Shown here one piece after another: positions 46,733 to 58,560 of a stretch of 64,000 nt of DNA; the stretch's first letter is position 1; every line of letters starts with the position of its first letter. The notes under the pieces are model-generated. The model did no database searches, was not told where the DNA came from, and saw only the letters and a list, made by a program, of their open reading frames with translations. The DNA comes from Selaginella moellendorffii. Its lineage: Eukaryota; Streptophyta; Lycopodiopsida; Selaginellales; Selaginellaceae. The stretch lies in assembly GCF_000143415.4 (NCBI RefSeq), contig NW_003314311.1, positions 62,001 to 126,000 of the forward strand, written 5' to 3'. Position numbers and translations under genes: made by a program.

Positions 46733-49427
46733 TTAATGAGAGTGTTTATACTTAATAGATACCATTGCTTTACCACCACCTCCACAGCCTCCACCACCAC
46801 CACAGCCACCACCGCCTCCACCACTGCCACCACCACAACCGCCACCAGCACTAATACCACAGCCACCAACATAGGAGAAACCAGCATTGTACCAAGAATA
46901 GATTTCACCACCAAGACCATCATGGTCGATCTTCACAGCACCTGTTAAACAATGCACTTAGAATTTAGACTCGACAAGCATACTCTACTCACCCCAGTGA
47001 TCTTGATCTTCTTCTTCCAAAGCTCTTGGTTTTGCCCACGGAGGAATTCCTTTGCCAAGCATATCAGACACGGACATGCTTATGGTTGCGGAAAAAAGGA
47101 GCACAAGTAGCACATCCTCGTTGGGATCAATCTATACGCTTAGTTTGCTTCCTGGATCCAGAATGGAAAGAAAAAAATGTTCACCTCCATGCCACCGGAG
47201 CGCCAGTTGATGAGCGCTGTTGCTTTCCCTTGAGGTGCGTCGCTTGTGAATCTCACCATTGTCACAAAGCATGCTTCCATTTGGTCTGATGATCGAGGCA
47301 CAGAAAACTCCAAGTGGCGACCGGGAAGAAGCGCGATCTTATTAATATGAAAAGAAGAGATAACTCGGTTAATGATCATGTTCTTCGAATATGACAACTT
47401 ACTGGACAGTCCTCGGACTTAAACTCCACATTCAAGCTCATTCCTGGTCTCATGTTCCACTGCTTGTCACTCGCGTCCTTTTCCACGACTAAAACAATGG
47501 CATCGTCCAGAAGAGACCACCTTCGTGAGTCCTTGGATGCAGATCCAAGAACCTCACCTAGGAAGAATTGAGAAAAACAGAAGAGTGAAAACTTTGTGAT
47601 TGTTGTATTACCATCAACGGAGCTGGAGCCTTTGTATGTCCGATGAACCACAACTTTATCAGTGTCTGGGAGACGTTTACCTCCTTCACGTTTGTATCTA
47701 GACAGCAAAGGAGAGATCGAGCGATTCATGTCATCCACAAAAAAGAAAAACATGGCAAACTTACCAGCAACGAATGACGAAACATTCCTTGTTGGCATGA
47801 TCGAAGACAGTCCTTGTTATCCACACGCCTTGAGAACTAAAACTGCTGCGAGTGACTCCATCTTCTCCAGTGTCTCCCACTCTCACGCTTCTCAAGAGAT
47901 AATTCGCAGTGACCGGAGGAGTAGCGGAGATGTAAACCAGCACCAACACTTCTCGGTCCTTCTTTGTGTCTTGCATGGGAAACCAGCCGCCAAGCGACTG
48001 CATCTCGGAATCGCTGAGGTTTTTCCACGGAATGACGAGTCGTCCCAGCGTTTTGGACGTGAACATTCCCTTCTTCCAAGCTGTGATCACCAGCCCCTCG
48101 GTGGATAGCTCGGGTGTCATGGACGAAACTATATTCCTCGGCGATGAGCCTATGCGATTTTGGCTATGGAGCTCAAAACCTGTTTTCTTTAACATGCTGA
48201 AAACGAAAGAGACCATGCCATCCTGCGGCAAACCTTTGGAACCTCGCACGGAGAGACGAACCTGCGTTTGAACGACCAGAGTAATTCATACCGAACTTGC
48301 AAAAGTTCTGACCATATACCTGGATAGTGTTCCTGGCTTTCAGTGAAACCTTGTTTCTGCAAGAGAGACTCGCGAGCTTGGTGGGATCATAAGCAATCGT
48401 TCCCGAAATCGCTGCTGGCGGCTCCCCTCTATACATGCACCCTGCCTTCTCGTATGGCAAATCATATAAAGATTCCCACAGAGACAGAGTTTTTGCGAAT
48501 CCTTTGTCCAATTTTCCTCCGGGATCTCTGTTACTGTCTGTATCATCATGTTCGAAGATCCTTCCAAATAACCGTGTGAGGTCGCTTCTGTAACTCACAG
48601 GATGAAGTTGATGCGTGTGCCATATCAAATCAATGTCGTAAGTGGGAACTAAGAACACCGATGCTGCAGATGTGTGTCGGGCGACGAGATGGAGAAAGGC
48701 CTTGTATCGAGCAGCCGCAGCGTGTAAGAAGTTCTTGTCAACGTAGTGCGGCCCGGAAACCTGTTATAGCTACGGTAATGAGTTCCAAGTTTCGTAGGTC
48801 TAAAAGCAAACCATCACATACCTGATAGTAAAACTTTTGCTGCCTGAGAACCGCATCAGCCAAGTTGTAGGAGATGCCACTCGATCTTCCGGAGTACAAT
48901 GGTCTCGTCAAAGAGATTTTCTCTTCGAGTTCATACGGTTCGTCTGGAAAGCTGGAAGTCCAAGCAACAATACTTTGTTGGAGAGCATTCTTGGACTTCT
49001 CCAGGCAAGGTGTGTCCACTATTTTTCCAAAAAGTCTTTTGCAATCCTCGGCATATTGGAAGCAATCTATAAAAATATGGAATTATCCTTTTAAGACTCA
49101 CTGGATTCAAGCGATGGCAGTGCCAAATCCATTCGCAGTCAAGTGGTGGAAGGAGTCTTGACGAAGAACTGGCTAGCAATGGAAGACAACAGTACTGATA
49201 TCTAGTTTTGGGAGAGACAAAGAAAATTAATCACAAGGTTAGAAAGTGTAGAAGATAAACCTCTCAATCGCTCTGTTTAAAGTAGGCTCCTCGAAAAGCC
49301 TGTAATTTGCGTGTACCACCGATAGAAACTCCAGGTGAGTTCTTGCAGCCGCTACAACATCCAAAGAGAGTGAAATCTCTTGAGCGCTCGACCATTCGTG
49401 ATTCACTTGGGGCGGTGATGCTGCCAT
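46733..49427 (-). CDS. GRDP: Glycine-rich domain-containing protein (GRDP, DUF1399)
   Basis: The exons in transcript order are 49427-49261, 49201-49102, 49046-48822, 48760-48320, 48261-47765, 47697-47612, 47557-47403, 47337-47185, 47131-46993 and 46941-46733 (723 aa if read through). Two DUF1399 repeats carry the hallmark tryptophan-histidine motifs EWIWHCHRLNP and DLIWHTHQLHPVSY. A beta-rich middle follows, then a putative RNA-binding-like region. A Gly/Cys tail (GGCGGGSGGGGGGCGGGG) is coded at 46775-46860. Arabidopsis GRDP1/2 act in growth, ABA and stress responses. The junction of exons 5 and 6 (47765/47697) creates TGA across the splice (TG|A), although both sides are clearly coding. It is either a lesion, a sequence error or a misplaced splice. 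The exon 2/3 acceptor is also uncertain. Confidence 0.85.
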
Positions 49428-50954
49428 TGGTTTGTGAGTTCGTGAATTGAGAAGAAACACTTAAAAACAGCAATGCTTCTCATATCACGAGAATCAACTT
49501 TTTTTTAGATCTAGTCAAATAGATCATGGCCTAGTGGGGCAAAGGAGTGAGGAATTTATCTAGTCCACTCTAGAACAAAATAGGTTGCATCTTGAGAAGG
49601 CTTAGACTTAGTCAGAAGGTGGAAATCCATTAGGATATTTTTTTGTGATTTGGGTGCTTAAAATCTTTGCTACAAGACAAAGTGTGGATAAAGATAGTTT
49701 TAGGAAAATAAGAATTAGGCTAGGCTTTACCCCCTTTTGTAAAGCATTTAAAAGTGTTTAATAATGTTTAATAATGATCTTATAAAACTTAGATTGAAAA
49801 GTCCAAAGGGATTTCAATGGCAACACAGCTGCCTTGAGTTTGTGTGTGAGCTCCAACTAGAGAGGATTGTGTCAGTCAAGAGGGTAGGGTTATCAGTGGA
49901 GCATTCCACAGCTTGTTAATAACCCTTAAATATTAATCTTAAATTTGAGAGTGTCTTGAGGGTTAGTGTTCTCTTGAGAAGATTGAAAGGGTTTGAGGGA
50001 GAATTCTAGAGCAAGGGAGATGGCTTCACAGCCTGCTATTAACAACACAGTGGCCCTAAGCAAATTTAATCAAATAGAGGAGTGTTCTTGCTTTCTTTCC
50101 TGTAAAGGTATGTGATAGTGGGGCAATTGAGGGGCAATTGCACATTTCTTGATGCTTTGGAGCCTTGGGAGCTTTAAATGTATAGTAGGGATAATGGGTA
50201 GATCAGGCATTGTTAACCAACTTGAGGTATAGTCTTGAGTGCTCATCCTTGTTTTGTATCTGGCTTAAGCATAAACCTAAGTTCCACACCATACTAGTTG
50301 ATGGAGTATCCATATCTTTGTGTTAGGCCACTAATATGCTAAAATAGTGCTAAACTCTATTTGACTCCATTTTGCATGTTGGTCTTGGCATTAGGATGCT
50401 AGAAGCTCTAAAATTATTTTAACGTCACTCTATGCTCCTATCCTTTTGCTCATTGGATTGAACGCTCAAGAGTTTCTCTGTGCTCCGGTCCCTTTGCTCC
50501 CTGGTTGCAAGCTTGGGAGTTTGGCTCCATTCCTTCATTCAGTGGTGTCACAAATGTGACTTCAGGTATCAAAAGTTACCTGTCGGCCAGTCTTTACGAA
50601 CACTCTTTCCTTACTGCCACGATGGCAGGAGGTTGGTATTGTTAGACCCTTTATCAGTCCCTCTTGTGCTAGTGGAGTTAATTGGGCATTTCAAGTGTAT
50701 TTAGATCGGACAAGCATAAGGATGGAATTCTTACATGTTATTAGCTAAACATACTTAACTTAGTAAAGAGTTCCTATCTCGTTATGTCTTGCCCTGGCTA
50801 GTGACAAGAACCTTTGCATATTGAGATTAGTCCCTCAGTATTGCTGGATGAGTGTCTGCCAAACACCCTCGTTATCATGCCCTTTTCTGTTAGTCTCATT
50901 TCAGTCCCAAATGCTATTTATGAAAAGTGTCTAGATTTGCTCATTTGGCATATC
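49428..50954. repeat. Decayed LTR-family sequence beyond GRDP
   Basis: No gene. 50150-50560 is a third, AT-rich copy of the dispersed LTR repeat core (reverse orientation to 1735-2310). 50835-50965 recurs in the same orientation at about 53996-54150. 49500-50100 is AT-rich and unrecognised. Confidence 0.6.
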
Positions 50955-51640
50955 TATGGAATGTAGAGATCGGCCTGAACACAATGGTGCTCGTCCCGTG
51001 TCCAAATTCACAATCTAGGGGCATTCCATATTTAGTAAATTTTGAGCTTGTCCTAGAGACTAACTCCTGATATTAAGGGAGGCTTGGGGTGAAAGCCCAA
51101 AACGTGTGTTCCTCAAGGGAGGGGGGGGGGGGGGGGGTTTCAAATGTATAGTAGGGATAGTAGTCTAGCTCCCGCTTGTATGCCTGTCCTTGTTTTGCGT
51201 CTAGCTTGGGTCTAAGTCCAAGTTCCATTCTATGCTAACTGGTGGAGTACCCATGTCCTTGCATTAGGCCACTGGTATGCCGAAATAGCACTAGCCTCTG
51301 TTTGTCTCTGTTTTGCGTACTGGTCCTGACAATGGGATGCTAGTTGCTCTAGGACTGTTCCAAGTCGCTCCGGGCTCTTGTCCCTTCACTCCTTGAGCTG
51401 TATGCTCGAGAGGTTCTCCGTGGTTCAGTTCCGTCACTCCTTGGCTTCATGCTTGGGAGTTTGGCACTGTTCCTTTGTTCAGTGGCCCAAGGCCCTGAAC
51501 CTCGAGTTCTGCATCACTATCCTTTGGACACATGGCATATGACATGTGGCATGTGTCACATGACATAAAAAAGGTTTAGGTTCCGCTTCGTGGTGTTATC
51601 CTATGGTAAATCACCATAGGATAAAGGGTAAAAACCACGT
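50955..51640 (-). repeat. Left arm of a ~0.7-kb inverted repeat (LTR family)
   Basis: This is the reverse-complement counterpart of 53287-53990. Both arms hold the GGGCTTTCACCC core, the CATGCCACATG-type block and a hairpin-prone TATCCTATGGTAAATCACCA stretch at the inner end. A run of 19-20 G at 51119-51138 interrupts the conserved core. Confidence 0.75.
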
Positions 51641-53286
51641 TGTTAGCCCCGTGAATGGCATCCATTCCGCTCAGCCTTTGCACTTGGTCAAAGTGCTCTA
51701 GGTGTCTGATCCCATGATTGACACTCCAAATGTACTATGGACATATTAACTTATTACACTAAGGCTATATCCATTCACCTTTATCACATCAATAGTTCAC
51801 GACCATGTACATCACAGTCCTGTCTCTCAAAGACTGGCAATGAGTGGTCATCGCTTGACCATACCTTAGCATCTTTAGGGTGCCCGAAGACCTAGGGAAC
51901 ACCCTTAGATTCTTAGTGTGAAAGCTCGGCATATCTAATTTAAACACTTCGGTGCAAGTAACATCAAGGATGTGGTAAATAAGATGGGAACACCCAGTCT
52001 TAATTACTATGGACCCTTAGGTAGAAGGGTTGACTTGGGTGCACCACAAAATGTGGGGGATGCCCTTGGGGTCATAGTCAACAATTTAAAAGTCTTGAAA
52101 ACTTAGTATTTATTAACAAACCTGTTAAGGTGCACTAAGTGATCTTATGATTAAACAAGGATAAGGTCCTTATGAGGTTAAAGAATAAAGTTTTTAGTTT
52201 AAAGTGTTGATTTTAACTATTGGTAATGGTGTGGCTTGGTCAAGGTGACCAAGCCACAAAGGACATCTAAAGGAAATGAACTGTATCAATGCGATGGCAT
52301 AACAAATCCAAAAATGTAGTCTCTAGGAAAGACCCATGGGAGGGTTGCAAAGTTAGGCCATAGATAGAGCTCACAACAAAAAATGCTAAAGAAATTTACT
52401 AAGGATGAACACCCTTTAAACTTGGCAAAGCAAAGCCTTTGCTATGGAACCAAAAGGATACCTTGAAGATGGAGGTAGTGATTATATGTTACTTAATGCA
52501 ACAATTAAAAAACAAGATTGAAAGACTAGTGGCCAAGATTGGGCCATAGAAATCATTGAAAGGAATCCAAATAACAAAATTAAGCAAGGAACACTCATGT
52601 ATTGGATTCTAATAGATTATGGGAAAGCATCACAACTCCGGGGCATCCCCTACTTGGCGGTGTGCCCAAATCAATCTCCTTACTAAGTCCATGATCACTG
52701 AAAAATGAGTGTGTCCTTATATTCTAAACCATCACCACGCCCTAGAGGGTTGGGCTCGAACCCAAGCACTAGAGGGTTGGGACTCGAACTCAATCTCCAT
52801 ATATGCATCTATAGGCAGCATTACTCAAAATGCCTGCTGTGACTCCTTATGCCGATGCATGAACTTATACCCAAAGTGTGTTATTAATCACAGCTTAGGA
52901 ATTTAGTTCTTCCAAATTGCCAAGTACTCTCACTTAACAAGTCTATGATCATATATAAACTCCTTTATACTTAGCCCTATATGCCACACCTTTTGAAGTC
53001 AACACCTTCACATAGGGTCTTTGTTCCCCCAACTTGCCAATCTCACTTAGCAAGTCACTCAACCAACGTAATATGATTTCATGTATAAGCATGAAAGTCT
53101 TTAACTATTGACTTTCATTCAAAGCCATCTCTTTGAACATTCGGGAGCTTGTTCTCTAACCTTGATAGCCTCACTTCATAGCAAGCTTCAAGACCATGCT
53201 TCCGCTATGCCATTCTGATTTGTGCAATCCTATAAACCATTTACACTCATCTTTCTAAGTATCAACCTACCTAGATATAGCATATG
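51641..53286 (+). repeat. Interior between inverted arms, LTR-related blocks
   Basis: 51641-51900 resembles the reverse complement of the solo LTR end (about 57480-57220), sharing phrases such as GCACTTGGTC.AAGTGCTC. 52700-53280 is the second copy of the 2325-2900 block. No gene is recognised in the rest. Confidence 0.6.
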
Positions 53287-53990
53287 TGGTTTTTACCCTT
53301 TATCCTATGGTGAATTACCATAGGATAACCATGAAGCGGAACCTAAACCCTCCATATGCCACATGTCACATACCACATGCCACATGCCATGTGTCCAAAG
53401 GACAGTGGTGCGAAACCCAAGTTTTAAGGCCTTGGGCCACTGAACGAAAGAACGGAACCAAACTCCCAAACATAGAGCTGAGTGAAGGGACAAAAGCATA
53501 GAGCAACTCCTAAGCGTACAGCCCAAGGAGCAAAAGGATAGGAGCATGGAGTGACTTAGAACAATCTTAGAGCATCCAGCATCCCAATGCTAAGACCAAT
53601 ATGCAAAACAGAGCCAAATAGAGTTTGACACTATTTTAGCATACCAGTGGCTTAATGTGAGGACATGGGTACTCCACCAGCTAGTATAGTGTGGAGCTTA
53701 AGCTTAGACCCAAGCCGGACACAGAACAAAGACAAGCATGCAAGCAAGAGTTAGACTATATCTTAGGTTGGTCGGCCATGCCCGACCTACCCACTATCCC
53801 TATTATACATTTGGAACCCCCCATATCCCCCTCTAAGGAACACACGCTTTGGGCTTTCACCCTAAGCCTCCTTTAGTATTAGGAGTTAGTCTCTGGGACA
53901 AGTTTGAAACTTACTAAATATATAATGTCCTTAGATTGCAAGTTTGGATATATGACAAACACCATTGTGTTCAAGACAATCTCTACATTA
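53287..53990 (+). repeat. Right arm of the inverted repeat; LTR-family copy
   Basis: This arm pairs with 50955-51640 in inverted orientation and with 1735-2310 in direct orientation. It is the best preserved of the small LTR-family copies. The end GAACACAATGGTG-like terminus is shared, inverted, with the start of the left arm. Confidence 0.75.
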
Positions 53991-54597
53991 ACTTGATAAG
54001 ATTGCATGTTGAAACTAGTCCCTCAATATTGTTGAATGATAGTTTACCATGTCTACCAAACACCCTCGCTATTATGCCCTTTGTGTTAATCTCATTCTAG
54101 TCCCAAATGCTAATTATGGAAAGTGTCTAGATTTATTCATTTGGCATATCTACGGAGTCTAAGACAGAACAAAAGAGAACTAAGAGCTAGACCGAGAATG
54201 CTAAGCTAGAAACACATAGGAGTTCCTACCATAAGCATAAGTTCCTACTACCTCAAGAAGTTTTTCCTTCAGCTATGGATGATAATGGCTCTGAACTCTT
54301 AGAATGAGGTACTTCACTTCAAAATTCTAATGAGTTGGATATTGTTCATGCAGATCTAGAGAGTAGTGGCTTATTAAAGCTAAAGAATGATGAATCTCTG
54401 GATGCTCCAATCATTAGTTCACTGCTGAGACATTTTCTCAGACTTTGAAAACCTACATCTAGCATTCTATATTATTATGCACAAGCCGCACAAGCCATTC
54501 GCGAGCCAACAAACTTAGATAGAGCACTCTTTGTACCACAACATTTTCATTGGCGAGTAGCAATGTAGGATGAATATCATGCTCAATTGGAGAATGG

Positions 54598-54602
54598 TTC
54601 CT
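54598..54602. repeat. Target-site duplication TTCCT, left
   Basis: The identical TTCCT follows the gypsy element at 60770-60774. Confidence 0.85.
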
Positions 54603-54836
54603 TGTTATGATCTAGCACCAAAAGACAAAGATTTAATTTCCCTAGACTATGCTATGCATCCTCTTAAGCTTCCTCACCACCCAACCACCCCCAAGCTACC
54701 TCAAAAGCTCCATTGCACTACCGCTCCACTATGAGCCTTATGGTAGATTAAGTTCCTTACCTTAACATGCCTTAATATACCCTTGAGCTTCCCTTTAACT
54801 GATGTTGATCACATAGTCAAAGTTGACACATAACAA
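54603..54836 (-). repeat. Gypsy 3' LTR (234 bp)
   Basis: It aligns by eye along its length with 60553-60769; it begins TGTTA and ends TAACA. Confidence 0.88.
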
Positions 54837-55594
54837 TTCTTCCCCCCCAACAAAGTCTTTGTCCCAAGGATGAGTTATACCAGTGATCACCCTTTCTGGA
54901 GAACCCTGCTTAAGCTCCAGGTCCATCTTCCATAGTTATATACATCAAGGAAGCATTGGGCCTATCATTCCAAGATAATACACCTTTTAATTGGCTGATA
55001 TAAAATACCAGATGAATTTTTTGGCAATTGCACCCGATAAGCCACTTTACTAATGCACTCCAATACTTCATATAGACTAGTATATCAATGAAAAAGTTTA
55101 TCATTCTTCCCATTTTGTAAAGATGCTAAGGCATTCTACCGCTCACTTAACACAAAGATCACTCACACAAAAATGAAATCACCCACTTTATATTCCCAAA
55201 ATTATTAGCAAATTTCTCCACTCCATCCTGACCTGCCTATAAATTCTATTTGCACACCACTAGAATCTCATCAAGTTCTATGGCCAAATCAATTGCCTTG
55301 AAATAAAGCTTATCTTGAACATCCTTATTCAAATGTAATCTCAAATATGTCTTCTTCCCCCTAAAATGACTGGCCTCTGGACAATCCTGATAGTGGAATA
55401 AAACTTGAGTAATTAACACATTCACCTATGGCAAATATACATGGCCATTGTAATAAAGAATCCCATCTACCAATGAGAAAGGTGTTTTCATCTGGGCTAG
55501 CAAAAAGAGCACGTCAGCATCTTGAGCCTAAGCAAGCTCAATCTTGCCCAAACTTGCTAACCACTTTACTCAAATGATGACAAAATTGTGTTTG
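54837..55594 (-). pseudogene. Gypsy integrase region, strongly decayed
   Basis: It lies between RNase H and the 3' LTR, where integrase is expected. Minus-strand frames are short and full of stops. I cannot point to the HHCC or DDE motifs with confidence, so the identity rests on position. Confidence 0.45.
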
Positions 55595-55812
55595 TAATAT
55601 TGTCATATGACAAACATGAGATAAGCATCTACCACCATATTTAATTTTCCTGGACGAAGCTCAATAAGAAAATCCTTAAACTCCATAAGTTTGACCACCC
55701 AACGAGCTTACCTAGTGTTCAACTCCTTTTGTGTGAAAAGATATATAAAAGGTTTGTGATCTGTCAATACCACGAACACTACACTATAAAGATAATGCCA
55801 CTATGTCCGCAA
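55595..55812 (-). pseudogene. Gypsy RNase H, C-terminal half
   Basis: The minus strand reads LTDHKPFIYLFTQKELNTR, a stop, then ARWVVKLMEFKDF, the typical RNase H (TDHKSL...QKELNxRQARWxE) pattern. The other half lies beyond the solo LTR, from 57595 on. Confidence 0.8.
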
Positions 55813-55817
55813 GGTAT

Positions 55818-56467
55818 TGTGAGACACAAAATCCCTAGGCCCCAAAGTGGAGCTGGAAGGGCGCCACATGGTAGTGGCCGAAGCGAGAGCCAAACGAGCG
55901 TAACACGTTTGGACCAAAAGCTCCGACTTGAAAAGTCAAGAGCGGGAGTGGAACTCCCAACGAAGTGCTCGAGGAACGAGCACGAAGCGAGCAAAAGGCA
56001 AGGCTCCAAAAAGGGACCCAAAAGGGCCAACACATGACACGTGGGAGTCCGAGATGGACCCGAGTTGGAGTCCGAAGTGGAGTCCGAGACGGACCCGAGT
56101 TGGAGTCCGAAGTGGAGTCCGAGATGGACCCGAGTTGGAGTCCGAAGTGGAGTCCGAGAGGGACCCGAGTTGGAGTCCGAAATGGAGTCCGAGATGGACC
56201 CGAAATGGAGTCCGAAATGGAGTCCGAGATGGACCCGAGATGGAGTCCGAGATGGAGTCCGAGATGGACCTGAGATGGAGTCCGAGATGGAGTCCGAGAT
56301 GGAGTCCGAGGTGGACCCGAGATGGACCCGAGATGGAGTCCGAGATGGAGTCCGAGATGGAGTCCGAGATGGACCCGAAATGGAGTCCGAGATGGACCCG
56401 AGATGGAGTCCGAGATGGAGTCCGAGATGGAGTCCGAGATGGAGTCCGAAGTCAAGACCGAGACCGG

Positions 56468-56499
<32 letters not shown>

Positions 56500-57589
56500 T
56501 CGGGACCGAGACCGAGACCGAGGCCGAGGCCGAGACCGAGGCCGAGGCCGAGTCCGAGTCCGAGTCCGAGTCCGAGTCCGAGTCCGGAGCCTGAGAGGGT
56601 GAAAGCCCAAAGCGTTCGTCTCCCAGACCCTGGGGGGTTTGGTGAGCTCCAAAAGTATAGTAGGGGGAGGACTGCAGTGGAGCCAGTTTGGCCAGGAAAG
56701 GCCAGTTTGGCCCAGGAAGGCCGGACCCAGTGTTGGGTGATGAGCTGCCCACTGGGAAGTCCAAGACTAGAGTGAACACAGACCGACAAGCGGGGTAGCT
56801 TGGTGAAGTGTTCAAGAGCCGGCTCTAGTTCCCCCGGGAGATCGACTGGCCGATGCTCCCAGTCCAAGTGTGGGTGGCACTACCTACTTGGATACCTGGT
56901 GTGGCTCAACGGAACCCGCTCTAAGCCCATGGCTAGAGCACCTAAAGGCGAAAGGCGAGGAGAGTACCCAGGTGCCTCGCGTAAGGCCACGGTGTTCCGA
57001 AATGTTGTCCCGAAGGCCCAGACTGTGGAAAGGAAGAGGAACAGTCCTCTGGGGTAGTGACCAAGGACACAGTCGTGTGGTGAGGAAGTCCCAGAGGACC
57101 GTGGGACTTAGTGGTCGGGCCTGTGGGTCTCGATCCAGTGGCAGTGTTGGCAAACACGGCCAGGGGCAGAAAGGGACTTAGTGGGAACTGAAAGAGGGAT
57201 ATTGGGGAAGGTTATTCCCCTTGTCGGTGGGCATCCTAAGGATGCTAAGGAGTGGATCTGAGATGACCACTCACGGATGGTTTGCCTAGTCTTGGAGAGC
57301 CAAGACGGTGATGCGAGGGGTATTGGACTACCAGTGTGGCAAAGGTGATTGGACATGGCCTTAGCGTAACGGGCTGCTATGTCGGTGGTACCTTTGAGTG
57401 TCGGTCATGGGATCGGACACGTGGAGCACTTGGACCAAGTGCAAATGTTAAGTGGCATGGACGCCATTCTCGGGGCTAGCAAGTCCCAAGTCCTGGATTG
57501 GACTTATGGAGGTGGTGAATGAGACTCCTCCAAGTGGTCAGAGGTGTGGTTAAGTGACTAAAGTAGAATGGAAAATTTAGTCGCTTACA
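55818..57589. mobile_element. Solo LTR, 1772 bp, with 5-bp TSD GGTAT
   Basis: It begins TGTGAGACAC and ends GCTTACA and is flanked by GGTAT on both sides (55813-55817 and 57590-57594). No internal retrotransposon domain is found between, so it is a solo LTR left by LTR-LTR recombination. It is GC-rich and little decayed, unlike its host, so it is the youngest insertion in the nest. Relatives lie at 3830-4906 and 51641-51900. Long open frames (up to 362 codons minus, 244 codons plus) come from its internal minisatellite and are not believed to be genes. Confidence 0.85.
56041..56590. repeat. Hexamer/12-mer minisatellite inside the solo LTR
   Basis: About 550 bp are built from hexamers CCGAGA, CCGAGT and CCGAGG and the 12-mer GGAGTCCGAGAT, alternating with GGACCCGAGATGGAGT units. 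The period is a multiple of three with no stop triplet in most frames, so both strands stay open. A degenerate AT-shifted version is at 4460-4680. Confidence 0.95.
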
Positions 57590-57594
57590 GGTAT

Positions 57595-58560
57595 GAACAA
57601 TAGAGAGTAACTCTTGCTCATATATGGAATAACATTGCTTTGCGGAATTCAAAATTCAACTCTCATATGTAATAAGTTGTCCCTCTTGTATGAGAACTCC
57701 TCCCAGTGTATAACCACTTGCATCACATGTCACCTCATAAGGTTTTGATGGATCAACAATGTGAAACATTGGAGCCTTACTCAATAATTGTTTTAATGCC
57801 ACAAAACTCTCCTCATGTGGCTTCTTCCACTCAAATAGCAAGTTCTTGCACAACAATTGTGTCAAAGGAATAGCCACCTCCGCAAATTTGTGTTAGAAAT
57901 GTCAATAATAACTAGCCATACCAAGGAAGTTGTGTAATTTGGCCGCTGTGGTCGGTGTATGCTCCACCACAACCACCTTCCTTAGATTTTTCTTGACACC
58001 CTTAAATATTACAATATAGCTTAGATATTCCATCTCCGACTTTACAAACTCATATTTTCTCTTCTTTGCATAAAGTTTGTTATCATGTAGTAACAAAAGA
58101 ACATTACAAGAATGCATCTTATTCTTTTCTATATTCTTGCTGAAAACAAGAATATCATCCAAGAAAATCTCCATAAACTCATAAAAATAATGCCCAAATA
58201 CTTCCATCATCAATTGAGTAAATATGGCTGATGCCTTTGTCAAACCAAATGGCATAACTGTAAACACAAAATACCTAAAGCTCATGTTGAATATTGTCCT
58301 GGAGATAGATGCATCATCCATTGCAATTTGATGATATCCACTCCTCAAATCAATTTTGGTAAACACTTGTGCTTCACCAAACTTGTCTAAAAAATAATTT
58401 ATATGCAGCATTGGCATTTTATCCTTCATTGTTTTCTTATTCAAGGCATAGTAGTCAATAGATATTCGCATTGAACCATCCTTCTTCTTCACAAACAAAA
58501 CTGGAGCACCAAACATAAACTTACTTAGCTGAATAAATCCAAACTCATATAATTCTTTGA
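57595..58560 (-). pseudogene. Gypsy reverse transcriptase and RNase H N-terminal part
   Basis: The minus strand reads the RT domain: FVKKKDGSMRISIDYYALNK, KIDLRSGYHQIAM, FVFTVMPFGLTKA, then FLDDILVFSKN where YVDDILVF/YIDDILIF is usual. RNase H start (FVALKQLLSKAPMFHIVD, FEVTCDASG-like, GGVLIQEGQ) follows from about 57877. Frame breaks separate the two. Confidence 0.9.

Noticed and set aside
55779-56867. 362-codon minus-strand and 244-codon plus-strand open frames
   Set aside because: Both arise from the minisatellite whose unit length is a multiple of three and lacks stops; they lie inside a solo LTR and show only repeat composition.
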